Of a stretch of 64,000 nt of DNA, positions 16,668 to 25,416 are shown in pieces. Within the stretch, counting starts at the first letter, position 1. Every line of letters begins with the position of its first letter. The position numbers and the translations under genes are program-made. The notes under the pieces were generated by a model, which worked only from the letters and a program-made list of their open reading frames with translations, was not told the origin of the DNA and ran no database searches. This stretch comes from Pseudomonadales bacterium. Lineage in GTDB: Bacteria > Pseudomonadota > Gammaproteobacteria > Pseudomonadales > Azotimanducaceae. Location of the stretch: positions 62,001-126,000 of the forward strand of contig JACKNX010000006.1 of NCBI GenBank assembly GCA_024234635.1, read 5' to 3'.

Positions 16668-19358
16668 GTGATCCCTGAATTGCGTCTGCTGATACGCGGG
16701 ACGCTGGCGCCTGTTGCGCTGGCGGTTCTCGTGGCATGTGGCGGCGGTGGTGGTTCGGTGCTTGGCGGCAGCCAGAGTCCGGACCCGGTCATCGTCGACT
16801 ATCCGGTTGTCTATGTGCGGCGTCCGCTGCTCACGGACGACAATGGCAACCTTCTGACTCGCGACGTTCGCAATGCCGTCGCGTTCTTTCCGGGTGCTGC
16901 GCTGATGTTGCGTGATCGCGCGTCGCCGACCTCGGACGAAACCCTGCTGACTGCCGGCCTGTTTCCCGACGCGGACGGTGTGCCGGCCCTGATCGACGTC
17001 AGGGATCCTGATGCTTCACCCGATGGCAGCCAGGTTGTATTCGCGCTACGCGCGCCGGCGATTCCCGATGCGCCGCCCGAGGAACAGCCGACCTGGAATA
17101 TCTGGCTGTATGATCATCCCTCGCGCTCGATATCGCGCGTGATTGCCTCGGACCTGGTTGCGGAAGAGGGTGATGACATTTCGCCGCGATTTCTGCCGGA
17201 TGGGCGTATCGTCTTTGCGTCAACCCGACAGCGCGATGCCAAGGCCATCCTGCTGGATGAAGGAAAGCCGCAGTTCGCGGCGCTCGATGAGGATCGTCGG
17301 CGGCCTGCGCTCTCCCTGCACGTCATGGACGCTGATGGCACGAATATCCGTCAGATCTCGTTTAATGCAAGTTCCGACTTCGATGCCGCTGTACTGGCAG
17401 ACGGCTCGATCGCGTACAGCCGGTGGGACAACGTAGCCGGTATCGATCGCATCAGTCTCTATCGGCTGCTGCCCGACGGGCGCGATGCCGGCATTCTCTA
17501 TGGCGCGCACAGTCACGACAGCGGTCCGGACGGTGAAGCGGTGGAATTCACTCGCGCCAGGGAAATGCCGGACGGGCGTCTGCTTGTCATGCTGCGCCCC
17601 TCCGGTGAGCAGTCGCGACTGGGCGTGTTGCCGGTAGCCATCGACGTGACGGCCTACGTTGACAACGAGCAGCCAACCGCCGCGAACTCGGGTCTGGTCT
17701 CTCAAGCGCAGGAACTGCTCATCGCGGGCGATCTGACACTGGATGACAACCGGCCACCGTTGCAGGGGCGCTATGCCTCCGCCTGGCCACTATTTGACGG
17801 TTCACGCCGGTTACTGGTGAGCTGGAGTCAGTGCCGGCTTCAGGCCGCCAGCGGCGATCCTGCCGACCCGGTGATTTCCCCGTGTACTCCGGCGCGACTC
17901 GCGGATCCCGCCTGGGTGGAAGCCGCCCCACTGTACGGTATCTGGATGCATGACCTGGAAGAGGCAACCGCGCAGCCGATTGTGCCCGGCGAGCCCGGTA
18001 TGGCGTACACCGATGCCGTGGTGATGGAGCCGCGTCCGGCGGCAGCCGTGGTGCTCGATGGCGCGGCTGGCGTCGACCTGGACGCGGATCTGGTGGCTGC
18101 GGGCGTCGGTATCGTGCACATCAGAAGCGTGTATGACGTCGACGGCATGGCGGTGGTGAATATCCCGGTAGTGGCCAATCCCGCCCAGACTGCGGCTGCT
18201 GCCCGGCCAGCGCGCTTCGTACGCATCGTCAAAAGCGTTTCGATGCCGGATGACGACGTGGTGGATGTGCCTGGTACCGCGTTCGGTGCCTCGTCAGCAC
18301 AGCTCATGCGGGAAGTCATCGGGTATGCGCCTGTGGAACCTGACGGGTCGGTACGTGTACAGGTGCCCGCGAACGTTGCGTTCTGGTTCGATGTGCTCGA
18401 CGCGGAAGGTCACCGTATCGGCGGACGGCACAACAACTGGTTGCAGGTGCGCGCGGGTGAGGTACTGGAATGCACCGGTTGCCACGAAGGACCGGAAAGC
18501 AGCCTTCCGCATGGTCGACGGGACGCGCAACCAGACAGTGCCAACCCCGGCGCACCCACCGACGGGCTGCCGTTTCCCAACACCGATCCGGCACTCTTTG
18601 CCGATGCGGGTGAGACCATGGCCGAGGTGTGGTCGCGCATCAACGGTACGCGCACGCCGTCGGTGGATATCACCTTTGACGATGTCTGGACCGACGCCAC
18701 TGTGCGCCCGCCGGACCCATCCTTTGCCTGGCGGGTGGCGGACCTGAATACGCCCAGCCCCGTGGATGCGGGCTGCGTCAGCAACTGGCAGGCCAACTGT
18801 CGCCTTGTCATCAACTATCCCGGGATCATCCATCCGCTGTGGTCAGTGGATCGGCGGGTATTTGCTGTCGACGGTGTGACGCTGGTGCGCGACGACACCT
18901 GCACGTCCTGTCACAACGTCGCGGATGCGGCGGACATGGCGATGGTGCCAGCGGCGCAGCTCGACCTCTCGGATGGAGATTCCGACCAGGAGCCGGACCA
19001 CCTGAAAAGCTATCGTGAACTATTCTTCAATGACAACGAACAGGAAGTGGTGAATGGCGTGTTGCAGGATCGGCTGGTGCAGGCCACCGATGGGCAGGGG
19101 AATCCCCAGTTCCAGCGCGATGCGCAGGGCAATCTGATCCTGGATGCCAATGGCGCGCCGATTCCCGTGCTGGTGCCTGTTGGGGTTACCCCGGTGATGA
19201 ACGTTGCCGGAGCGTCGGCAAGCACACGCTTCTTCCCGCTGTTCGCCATGGGTGGATCCCACGCCGGGCGCCTGTCGGATGCGGAGCTGAAACTGCTCGG
19301 TGAGTGGCTGGATATCGGCGGGCAGTACTACAACGATCCGTTCGCTGTACCGCAATGA
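16668..19358 (+). CDS. Di-haem TolB/hydrazine-synthase-alpha-like lipoprotein
   Basis: 896 residues. The lipobox VLVAC gives acylated Cys24, followed by a poly-Gly linker. Residues about 110-500 show WD40/PD40 (TolB-like) beta-propeller blades (DASPDGSQVVFA, PRFLPDGRIVFAST, LHVMDADGTNIRQISF). The C-terminal third has two haem c motifs, CTGCH (ECTGCHEGPESS) and CTSCH (TCTSCHNVADAAD), with the layout of hydrazine-synthase alpha middle-domain proteins. True anammox activity is not implied. Likely anchored to the outer membrane as an electron carrier. GTG 16668 has GAGGGG upstream. It leads a five-gene operon of outer-membrane proteins. Confidence 0.72.
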   Translation: MIPELRLLIRGTLAPVALAVLVACGGGGGSVLGGSQSPDPVIVDYPVVYVRRPLLTDDNGNLLTRDVRNAVAFFPGAALMLRDRASPTSDETLLTAGLFPDADGVPALIDVRDPDASPDGSQVVFALRAPAIPDAPPEEQPTWNIWLYDHPSRSISRVIASDLVAEEGDDISPRFLPDGRIVFASTRQRDAKAILLDEGKPQFAALDEDRRRPALSLHVMDADGTNIRQISFNASSDFDAAVLADGSIAYSRWDNVAGIDRISLYRLLPDGRDAGILYGAHSHDSGPDGEAVEFTRAREMPDGRLLVMLRPSGEQSRLGVLPVAIDVTAYVDNEQPTAANSGLVSQAQELLIAGDLTLDDNRPPLQGRYASAWPLFDGSRRLLVSWSQCRLQAASGDPADPVISPCTPARLADPAWVEAAPLYGIWMHDLEEATAQPIVPGEPGMAYTDAVVMEPRPAAAVVLDGAAGVDLDADLVAAGVGIVHIRSVYDVDGMAVVNIPVVANPAQTAAAARPARFVRIVKSVSMPDDDVVDVPGTAFGASSAQLMREVIGYAPVEPDGSVRVQVPANVAFWFDVLDAEGHRIGGRHNNWLQVRAGEVLECTGCHEGPESSLPHGRRDAQPDSANPGAPTDGLPFPNTDPALFADAGETMAEVWSRINGTRTPSVDITFDDVWTDATVRPPDPSFAWRVADLNTPSPVDAGCVSNWQANCRLVINYPGIIHPLWSVDRRVFAVDGVTLVRDDTCTSCHNVADAADMAMVPAAQLDLSDGDSDQEPDHLKSYRELFFNDNEQEVVNGVLQDRLVQATDGQGNPQFQRDAQGNLILDANGAPIPVLVPVGVTPVMNVAGASASTRFFPLFAMGGSHAGRLSDAELKLLGEWLDIGGQYYNDPFAVPQ

Positions 19359-19386
19359 AACAGCCGCACCCGCGGAGGAACTTCCG

Positions 19387-20166
19387 TTGACCAACCGACG
19401 CCCTACCTTCGACCGCATACCGCGACGCTGCCGGTTCCTGGCGGCCGTTGTGATGCTCTGCTGGCAGGGTGTGGCGTTTGCCTGGTTCGGCTCGGAGCAG
19501 CCGCAGGTCCGCGTAACCGAGCCCTACATGGACATGCACACAGGGCCGGGTCGTGGCTATCCGGTCTTCTACGTTGCGGGTAAGGGCGAACAGGTAACCG
19601 TGATCAAGCGCCGCACGGACTGGTTCAAAGTGCGTACCCGGCGAGGCCGGGAAGGTTGGGTACCGCTGGCGAAGATCCGCAGTACGGTTGATGCGGGCGG
19701 TGACGGGATCGACTGGGGTAAGGCCAGTCACCAGGCTTTCATTGACAGACGCATCGAGATCGGCTTTTCCGCCGGCGACTTCGATGGCGCGCGTTCGCTG
19801 ACCGGTTACGTGGGTTATGCACTGACGCCGAACATCCTGGTGCAGCTCGAGGGCGGCAAACTGCTGGGTGATTTTTCGGATGGCGAGATTCTGCAGGGCA
19901 GCGTGCAGTTGTCGCCGTTTCCCGAGTGGCGTGTGTCACCGTTCTTCAGTCTCGGTACGGGCATCATCCGTACCCATCCACACAGCACCATCGTCCGCAG
20001 CGAAGACCGGGAAGACGAAATCGTCCACGCGGGGCTTGGTGCACATGTCTATCTCACCGACCGGTTCGTGATGCGCGTGGAGTATCGACGCCACACGGTG
20101 CTCACGAGTCGTGACGAGAATCAGGAGGTCGACCAATGGAAAGCCGGATTCAGCGTATTTTTCTGA
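19387..20166 (+). CDS. SH3b domain fused to outer-membrane beta-barrel
   Basis: 259 residues. After a signal peptide (CWQGVAFA-WF) there is a bacterial SH3 domain (VRVTEPYMDMHTGPGRGYPVFYVAGKGEQVTVIKRRTDWFKVRTRRGREGWVPLAKI). Alternating hydrophobic strands of a small barrel follow, ending in the aromatic GFSVFF typical of Bam substrates. SH3b domains often bind peptidoglycan, so the protein may tether a barrel to the wall. TTG 19387 has GGAGGAA six bases upstream; no ATG fits. It follows the HZS-alpha-like gene by 28 bp and overlaps the next gene by 31 bp. Confidence 0.75.
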   Translation: MTNRRPTFDRIPRRCRFLAAVVMLCWQGVAFAWFGSEQPQVRVTEPYMDMHTGPGRGYPVFYVAGKGEQVTVIKRRTDWFKVRTRRGREGWVPLAKIRSTVDAGGDGIDWGKASHQAFIDRRIEIGFSAGDFDGARSLTGYVGYALTPNILVQLEGGKLLGDFSDGEILQGSVQLSPFPEWRVSPFFSLGTGIIRTHPHSTIVRSEDREDEIVHAGLGAHVYLTDRFVMRVEYRRHTVLTSRDENQEVDQWKAGFSVFF

Positions 20167-20852
20167 GCGACGCGGCGAAGCGCAAAGGCATTTCCCGCGC
20201 CGGCGGGAGCCGATGTGTGACTGTGCTCCTTCTCGCTCTGGCCTGGCTGCTGGCGCCTGTCACGGTACTGGCCGAGTCGGCCGTTCTGCTCGAGGATCCG
20301 CCTCTGGCGGTGCGGGATCCGGAGCGTCGTCCCGTACGCGTCGACCGGATCGATACCGAGAATTTCGAGGTGGGTGTTTTTACCGGTTTGCTCGATGTCG
20401 AAGATTTCGGCAGCCAGTCACTGCTGGGTGTCCGTGCGGCGTATCACGTCACCGAGGACCTGTTCGTTGAAGCTGCCTACGCGCGGTCGAAACTTGGCCG
20501 CACCAGTTTTGAAGAGCTGAGCGGCGGGGCGCAGTTGTTGACGGATGGCGAGCGGGACCTTTCCTACTGGAGTGTGTCGGCGGGCTGGGACATTCTCCCC
20601 GGTGAATCCTTCATCGGCAGGCGCTGGGCGTTCAAGAGTTCGCTTTACCTGCTGCTTGGCGCCGGCAGCACACGCTTTGGCGGCGACGATGTGTTCACAC
20701 TGAACGCAGGTCTTGGCTATCGCTTCATCCTGCTGGACTGGCTGGCGCTGCACGTGACAGCGCAGGATCACATGTTCGAATCGGATCTTCTGGGCAAATC
20801 AGAGGATAAGCACAATTTCGAAGTGTCCGGCAGTCTGACGGTGTTTTTCTGA
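20136..20852 (+). CDS. Outer-membrane beta-barrel protein (TIGR04565-like)
   Basis: 238 residues. Signal peptide ends near VTVLA-ES. Barrel strands follow (NFEVGVFTGLLDVEDFGSQSLLGVRAAYHVTEDLFVEAAYA, and KSSLYLLLGAGSTRFGGDDVFTLNAGLGYRFILLDWLALHVTAQDHMF), ending SGSLTVFF. This resembles the outer-membrane-domain family found with DUF4266 and DUF3570 genes. ATG 20136 has CAGGAGG seven bases upstream inside the previous gene. Its stop overlaps the DUF4266 start (TGATG). Function unknown. Confidence 0.75.
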   Translation: MESRIQRIFLSDAAKRKGISRAGGSRCVTVLLLALAWLLAPVTVLAESAVLLEDPPLAVRDPERRPVRVDRIDTENFEVGVFTGLLDVEDFGSQSLLGVRAAYHVTEDLFVEAAYARSKLGRTSFEELSGGAQLLTDGERDLSYWSVSAGWDILPGESFIGRRWAFKSSLYLLLGAGSTRFGGDDVFTLNAGLGYRFILLDWLALHVTAQDHMFESDLLGKSEDKHNFEVSGSLTVFF

Positions 20853-21091
20853 TGCGCGCGCTGAAGCTGTCGCGGAACTGGCTGTTCCTGGGGCTGGCGG
20901 TGCTGGCATCGGCGGGCTGTGTTTCTCTGGAACCCTGGGTGAGTCCTTTCGAACGCAATCACCTGGCGGATGAAATCATGTCATTCGACCGGGCACCGGT
21001 TGCCTCCGCGTACATGCATCACGTGCATCAGGCGCGCGAAGGCGCGCGCGGCGCGGAAGGGGGCTCAGGCGGGGGGTGCGGATGCAACTGA
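20852..21091 (+). CDS. Small DUF4266 lipoprotein
   Basis: 79-residue lipoprotein with lipobox SAGC (Cys23). The DUF4266 body is VSPFERNHLADEIMSFDRAPVASAYMHHVHQAREGARGAEGG, and the protein ends in a glycine/cysteine tail GGGCGCN. That tail is a conserved family feature and could bind a metal or form a thioether or disulphide. The start is coupled to the barrel gene by TGATG and the stop is inside the start region of DUF3570. DUF4266 and DUF3570 proteins are regularly adjacent; no biochemical role is known to me. Confidence 0.85.
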   Translation: MRALKLSRNWLFLGLAVLASAGCVSLEPWVSPFERNHLADEIMSFDRAPVASAYMHHVHQAREGARGAEGGSGGGCGCN

Positions 21092-22233
21092 TGCGCAGAG
21101 CAGGCGTTCGGCTGCTACTTCTGCTGACGGCGATGTTGCCGGGCATGCCCGGCTGGGCTGCGGTACTGCCGGAAGACCGGGCTGACGTGATGTACCACGG
21201 TTACGACGGCGGCGGTCTGCAGGTCAATGGACCGTCGGTGCTCGTACGGAAGGCCTACAAGGACAAAGTCTCGGTGTGGGCCAACTACTACGCTGACATG
21301 ATTTCCAGTGCTTCCATCGACGTGGTTACCACTGCGAGCAAATACTCGGAAAAGCGGGATGAAGCCAGCGTGGGCGTGGACTACCTGCGTGGCAAGACGT
21401 TCATGGGAATGTCGTATACCAGCTCGGAGGAGTCGGACTATTCGGCACAGTCCTTCCGGTTGGGGGTCAGCCAGGACTTTTTCGGAGACCTGACCACGCT
21501 GGGTCTCACTTATGCGCGGGGACGGGACGAGATCCGGCGCAACGGCGACGACACCTTCCGGCGTAATGCGGACCGGCAGAATTTCCGCGTTGATCTCACG
21601 CAGGTCATTACCAAAGACATGCTGGTGGCCATCGGCTACGAGGGCATAACGGACGAGGGATATCTGAACAATCCCTATCGCCAGGTGCGATTCTTGGATC
21701 CGAACGATGCGCGCGGGTACGCGTACGAAGCGGAAATCTATCCATCCACGAAAACCAGCAGCGCCGTGGCGATCCGCTCGCTGTACTACCTGCCCTGGCG
21801 GGCGTCCGTTCGGGGTGAGTACCGGTACTACTCGGACAGCTGGGGAGTATCCGCCTGGAATCTGGAAGTCGGTTACGTGCATCCTTTCGACAACGGGTTT
21901 ACCGTCGAAGGCCGCTATCGGTACTACACCCAGGATGCCGCGGATTTCTATAGCGATCTGTTTCCTTATCAGAGTGCACAGAATTTCCTCGCGCGCGACA
22001 AGGAACTGGCGAGTTTCACCAATCATGTGGTCGGTGCCGGCGCGAGCTACCGTTTCGATGTGCGCTGGCTGCCGTTCATCAAGCGCAGCGAAATCAACCT
22101 GTTCGTGGACTGGATGAAGTTCGACTACGACGACTTCCGCGACGTGAGGGTTGGCGGCGTCACGCCCGGTGACGAACCGCTGTATGGCTTTGAGAGTCTC
22201 GTGTTTCGGGCGTTTCTGTCAGTCTGGTTCTGA
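21082..22233 (+). CDS. DUF3570 outer-membrane beta-barrel protein
   Basis: About 383 residues. Signal peptide ends near PGWAA. Most of the body is DUF3570: DVMYHGYDGGGLQVNGPSVLVRKAYKDKVSVWANYYADMISSASIDVVTTASKYSEKRDE, strands rich in Tyr/Trp/Phe, and a C-terminal SLVFRAFLSVWF suited to BAM insertion. Probably a barrel of 14-16 strands. ATG 21082 is chosen; ATG 21091 (TGATG with the DUF4266 stop) and GTG 21076 are equally possible. Last gene of the plus operon; convergent with the HerA-like ATPase. In other genomes this family is often next to ApbE (FMN transferase) and thioredoxin genes, which are not seen here. Confidence 0.85.
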   Translation: MQLMRRAGVRLLLLLTAMLPGMPGWAAVLPEDRADVMYHGYDGGGLQVNGPSVLVRKAYKDKVSVWANYYADMISSASIDVVTTASKYSEKRDEASVGVDYLRGKTFMGMSYTSSEESDYSAQSFRLGVSQDFFGDLTTLGLTYARGRDEIRRNGDDTFRRNADRQNFRVDLTQVITKDMLVAIGYEGITDEGYLNNPYRQVRFLDPNDARGYAYEAEIYPSTKTSSAVAIRSLYYLPWRASVRGEYRYYSDSWGVSAWNLEVGYVHPFDNGFTVEGRYRYYTQDAADFYSDLFPYQSAQNFLARDKELASFTNHVVGAGASYRFDVRWLPFIKRSEINLFVDWMKFDYDDFRDVRVGGVTPGDEPLYGFESLVFRAFLSVWF

Positions 22234-22250
22234 TCGCGCCGCGGATGTCG

Positions 22251-23786
22251 CTATTTCAGGAGCGAGCCGAGAATCCCGCGCACGAGCTTGTTGCCGAGTG
22301 AGCGGCCGATGGTGGACACCGCACTCTTGAGCAGCGTCTCACCGATGCCCTGACGGGAGCGACCCCGATTGGCTTCGCGGGCCTTGCGTGCTTCTTCCTT
22401 TTCCCGTGCCTTGCGCTGCGCCTCCTCCCGTTTGCGGGCTTCCTCGGTTTCGCGCTCCCTGGCTGCCGCTGCTTCGGCTTCTGCTTCGCGCTGAGCCGCC
22501 TTTTCGGCTCGGCCAGCGAGAATTTCGTAGGCGCTTTCGCGATCCGTTTCGGTGTCGTAACGGCCGGCCAGAGGGGAATCGGCAACGCGGCTCTGGCGTT
22601 CCTCGTCCGTCAACGGGCCAATGCGTGATTCCGGCGGAGCGATGGTGACGGCCATCGCATTCGAGGGGGCACCCTGTGCGTCCAGGCTCGACACGATGGC
22701 CTCGCCAACCCCCAGGTTGGTGACGAGAGCTGCGAGGTCGAGCCCGGCATCGTTTCGATAGCCGGCAACGACGCCGCGCAGGGCCTGCTGATCTTTGGGC
22801 GTGAAGGCACGCAGGGCATGCTGCACCTTCAGACCGAGCTGGCCGAGGATATTCTCAGGCACATCCATTGGACTCTGCGTGACCAGGTACACGCCCACCG
22901 CCTTGGAGCGGATGAGACGGAACACCTGCTCAATCTTCTCCACCAGGGATTTTGGCATGCCGTTGAACAGGAGGTGCGCCTCGTCGAAGAACAGCACCAC
23001 CTTCGGGCGATCGAGATCGCCGGCTTCCGGCAGATCCTCGAATAACTCGGAAAGCAGCCACAGCAGGAACGCGGCATAGAGTTTGGGGGAGTCCCGCAGC
23101 AGGCGGTCGGAGTCCAGCAGGCTGATGACGCCAAGGCCGGAATAGTCCTTGCGCATCAGGTCTTTCAGATCCAGCGCCGGTTCGCCGAAGAAGCGGTCGG
23201 CTCCCTGTTCTTCGAGTACGAGCAGACGTCGCTGTATGGCGCCCACCGACGCCGCCGTGATGTTGCCGTATTCCCGACGCAGCGCCGAGGCGTTTTCGCT
23301 CATCCATGCCAGCATGGCGCGCAGATCCTTCAGATCCAGAAGAAGCATCCCCTGGTCGTCGGCGATGGCGAAACAGGCGTAAAGAATGCCGGACTGGGTT
23401 TCGTTGAGTTCCAGCAGCGCGGAGAGCAACAGCGGTCCCAGCTCAGATACCGTGGTGCGTACCGGGTGACCGCGTTCGCCGAAGACATCCCAGAACACGG
23501 TTGGATAACCGCGTAGCTGATGCTGGGAAACTGCGCACAGCGCGGTGCGGCGGTCGACTTCCTTGTGCGGCTTTCCCGGCGCCGCGATGCCGGACAGATC
23601 ACCCTTTACATCGGCGGCGAACACCGGGACGCCGGCACGGGAAAATGCTTCGGCCAGCACCTGCAACGTGACGGTTTTGCCGGTGCCGGTTGCGCCGGTG
23701 ATGAGCCCGTGGCGATTGCTCATGCGGGTGAGCTGCACCGCCTGCGTCCTGCCGTCACCACCGAGAATCAGCCTGTCTGCCGTCAT
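22251..23786 (-). CDS. HerA-like ATPase/helicase of the DUF853 family
   Basis: 511 residues of the FtsK/HerA-like P-loop class. Walker A GATGTGKT is at 31-38, a DVKGDLSG motif follows, and Walker B is VVLFFDEAHLLF. A sensor-like LVTQSPMDVPENILGQLG segment and an arginine-finger-like region come next. A highly charged coiled coil (about 420-480) precedes the C-terminal GNKLVRGILGSLLK tail, which suggests membrane or protein association. DUF853 proteins are widespread in Proteobacteria and of unknown function; DNA-pumping activity is inferred from HerA. No NurA nuclease is adjacent. Divergent from gltX with 63 bp between. Confidence 0.88.
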   Translation of the reverse strand: MTADRLILGGDGRTQAVQLTRMSNRHGLITGATGTGKTVTLQVLAEAFSRAGVPVFAADVKGDLSGIAAPGKPHKEVDRRTALCAVSQHQLRGYPTVFWDVFGERGHPVRTTVSELGPLLLSALLELNETQSGILYACFAIADDQGMLLLDLKDLRAMLAWMSENASALRREYGNITAASVGAIQRRLLVLEEQGADRFFGEPALDLKDLMRKDYSGLGVISLLDSDRLLRDSPKLYAAFLLWLLSELFEDLPEAGDLDRPKVVLFFDEAHLLFNGMPKSLVEKIEQVFRLIRSKAVGVYLVTQSPMDVPENILGQLGLKVQHALRAFTPKDQQALRGVVAGYRNDAGLDLAALVTNLGVGEAIVSSLDAQGAPSNAMAVTIAPPESRIGPLTDEERQSRVADSPLAGRYDTETDRESAYEILAGRAEKAAQREAEAEAAAARERETEEARKREEAQRKAREKEEARKAREANRGRSRQGIGETLLKSAVSTIGRSLGNKLVRGILGSLLK

Positions 23787-23849
23787 CCGCCCGTTGCTCC
23801 CCGCAGGTTGTTGTCGCGGGATGATAAGACATCCCTATAATGCCGCGCC

Positions 23850-25331
23850 ATGAAAGTACGTACCCGGATCGCGCCATCGCCCACAGGTGACCCGCACGTG
23901 GGCACCGCCTATATCGCCCTGTTCAACCGGGCATTTGCGCTGCATCACGGCGGTGAGTTCATCCTGCGCCTGGAAGACACCGACGCCGCACGCAGCACGA
24001 GCGCTTCGGAACGCAAAATCTTCGAGGCGTTGCGATGGCTGGGCCTCGCGTGGACTGAGGGGCCGGACGTGGGCGGCCCCTGCGGGCCCTATCGACAGAG
24101 CGAGCGGCTGCCCATCTACCGGGAGCACGTTGCGCACCTGCTGGCGACGAATCATGCGTTCCATTGTTTCTGCACCGCGGAGCGGCTGGACGGCATGCGG
24201 CAGGAGCAACGTGCGCGTGGCGAAACGACACGCTATGACGGCCACTGCCTGTCGCTGACCGCCGACACCGTTGCGGCGCGGCTGGCCGCTGGCGAAAGCC
24301 ATGTCATCCGCATGAAGGTGCCGCAGGAAGGGAGCTGCCAGTTTGACGATATGTTGCGCGGGCGCATCGAGATTCCCTGGTCGCAAGTGGACATGCAGGT
24401 GCTCATCAAGGCGGACGGATATCCCACCTATCACCTGGCGGTGGTGGTGGATGATCATCTGATGGCAATCACCCACGTGCTGCGGGGTGAGGAGTGGATC
24501 AACTCCGTACCGAAGCATCAGCTGCTGTACCGCTATTTCGGCTGGGACATGCCGGCGCACGCCCACCTGCCGCTCCTGCGTAATCCGGATCACAGCAAGC
24601 TGTCGAAGCGCAAGAATCCGACCAGCATCAGTTACTACCGCGACATCGGTATTCTTCCGGAAGCGCTGCTCAACTACCTCGGCATGATGGGCTGGTCCAT
24701 GCCGGATGAGCGCGAAATCTTCTCTGCGGACGAGATGACTGCGGTGTTCGACCTCAGGCGTGTCTCGTTGGGGGGGCCGGTCTTCGATCTGGCCAAGCTG
24801 TCGTGGCTGAATGGCCAGTACCTGCGAAACCTGCCTGCTGACGAGTTTGCCGACAGACTGGCTGGCTGGATGTTCAATCGTGCACGGCTGGCGACGCTCA
24901 TTCCCCTCGTGCAACAGCGCACTGAACGCCTGGCGGACCTGGTGGGGCAAGTGGACTATCTCGTCGGCGACCGGCGCTGTCCGCCGGCGGAGGCATTTCA
25001 GGCCCTCAAGGCGCCTTCGGCGGAAATCATCGACCATACATTGCGTGCGTTCGAGACACTGGTCGACTGGGAGCGGGATGCACTGTTCGACTGCTGTCAG
25101 TCGCTGGCTGCGTTTTTCGATCTGAAGCTGAAGGATTTTCTTCAACCCCTGTTCCTGGCCATCAGCGGCAAGTCCGTGTCGCTGCCGCTGTTCGACTCGC
25201 TGGTATTCCTGGGCTCCGACGTCACGCGCGTGCGTCTGCGTGAAGCCCTGGATGTGATCGGTGTCTCAAAGAAGGCAGCAAAGCAACTCGAGAAGAACTA
25301 CGCCTCATACCTGGCCACACGCGACCGCTAG
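23850..25331 (+). CDS. gltX: Glutamate-tRNA ligase
   Basis: Class I aminoacyl-tRNA synthetase, 493 residues, charging tRNA-Glu. HIGH motif is HVGT (PSPTGDPHVGTAYIALFN) and KMSKS motif is KLSKR. A zinc-binding pattern CFCTAERLDGM...RYDGHC is present. GEEWINSVPKHQLLYRYFGWDMP and SLGGPVFDLAKLSWLNGQYLRNLP are characteristic, close to the Pseudomonas enzyme. The C-terminal anticodon-binding domain is complete. It stands alone, followed by a strong hairpin. Confidence 0.96.
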   Translation: MKVRTRIAPSPTGDPHVGTAYIALFNRAFALHHGGEFILRLEDTDAARSTSASERKIFEALRWLGLAWTEGPDVGGPCGPYRQSERLPIYREHVAHLLATNHAFHCFCTAERLDGMRQEQRARGETTRYDGHCLSLTADTVAARLAAGESHVIRMKVPQEGSCQFDDMLRGRIEIPWSQVDMQVLIKADGYPTYHLAVVVDDHLMAITHVLRGEEWINSVPKHQLLYRYFGWDMPAHAHLPLLRNPDHSKLSKRKNPTSISYYRDIGILPEALLNYLGMMGWSMPDEREIFSADEMTAVFDLRRVSLGGPVFDLAKLSWLNGQYLRNLPADEFADRLAGWMFNRARLATLIPLVQQRTERLADLVGQVDYLVGDRRCPPAEAFQALKAPSAEIIDHTLRAFETLVDWERDALFDCCQSLAAFFDLKLKDFLQPLFLAISGKSVSLPLFDSLVFLGSDVTRVRLREALDVIGVSKKAAKQLEKNYASYLATRDR

Positions 25332-25347
25332 ATTAACCTCGAATTAC

Positions 25348-25372
25348 CCAGCCACCCTGCAGCGGTGGCTGG
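25348..25372 (+). terminator. Hairpin downstream of gltX
   Basis: Perfect 9-bp inverted repeat CCAGCCACC / GGTGGCTGG with a 7-nt loop, 17 bp after the gltX stop. No T-run follows. The right arm merges into a tandem heptamer repeat. Confidence 0.5.
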
Positions 25373-25391
25373 TGGCTGGTGGCTGGTGGCA
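25364..25391. repeat. Tandem heptamer (GGTGGCT) x4
   Basis: Four consecutive 7-bp units, the last ending in A instead of T. The first unit is also the right arm of the gltX hairpin. A likely slippage-prone microsatellite. Confidence 0.8.
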
Positions 25392-25416
25392 GTTGATTAG
25401 TGGGGAGTACTACTGA

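Noticed and set aside
16668..19358. Anammox-type hydrazine synthase
   Set aside because: Only the alpha-like domain layout is present. No beta or gamma subunit and no anammox context were seen.
23835..25145. 436-codon minus-strand frame opposite gltX
   Set aside because: Antisense shadow of a housekeeping gene, with no domain.
25348..25391. Possible CRISPR-like or attachment-site repeat after gltX
   Set aside because: Units are 7 bp with no spacers, and there is no tRNA, integrase or cas gene nearby.
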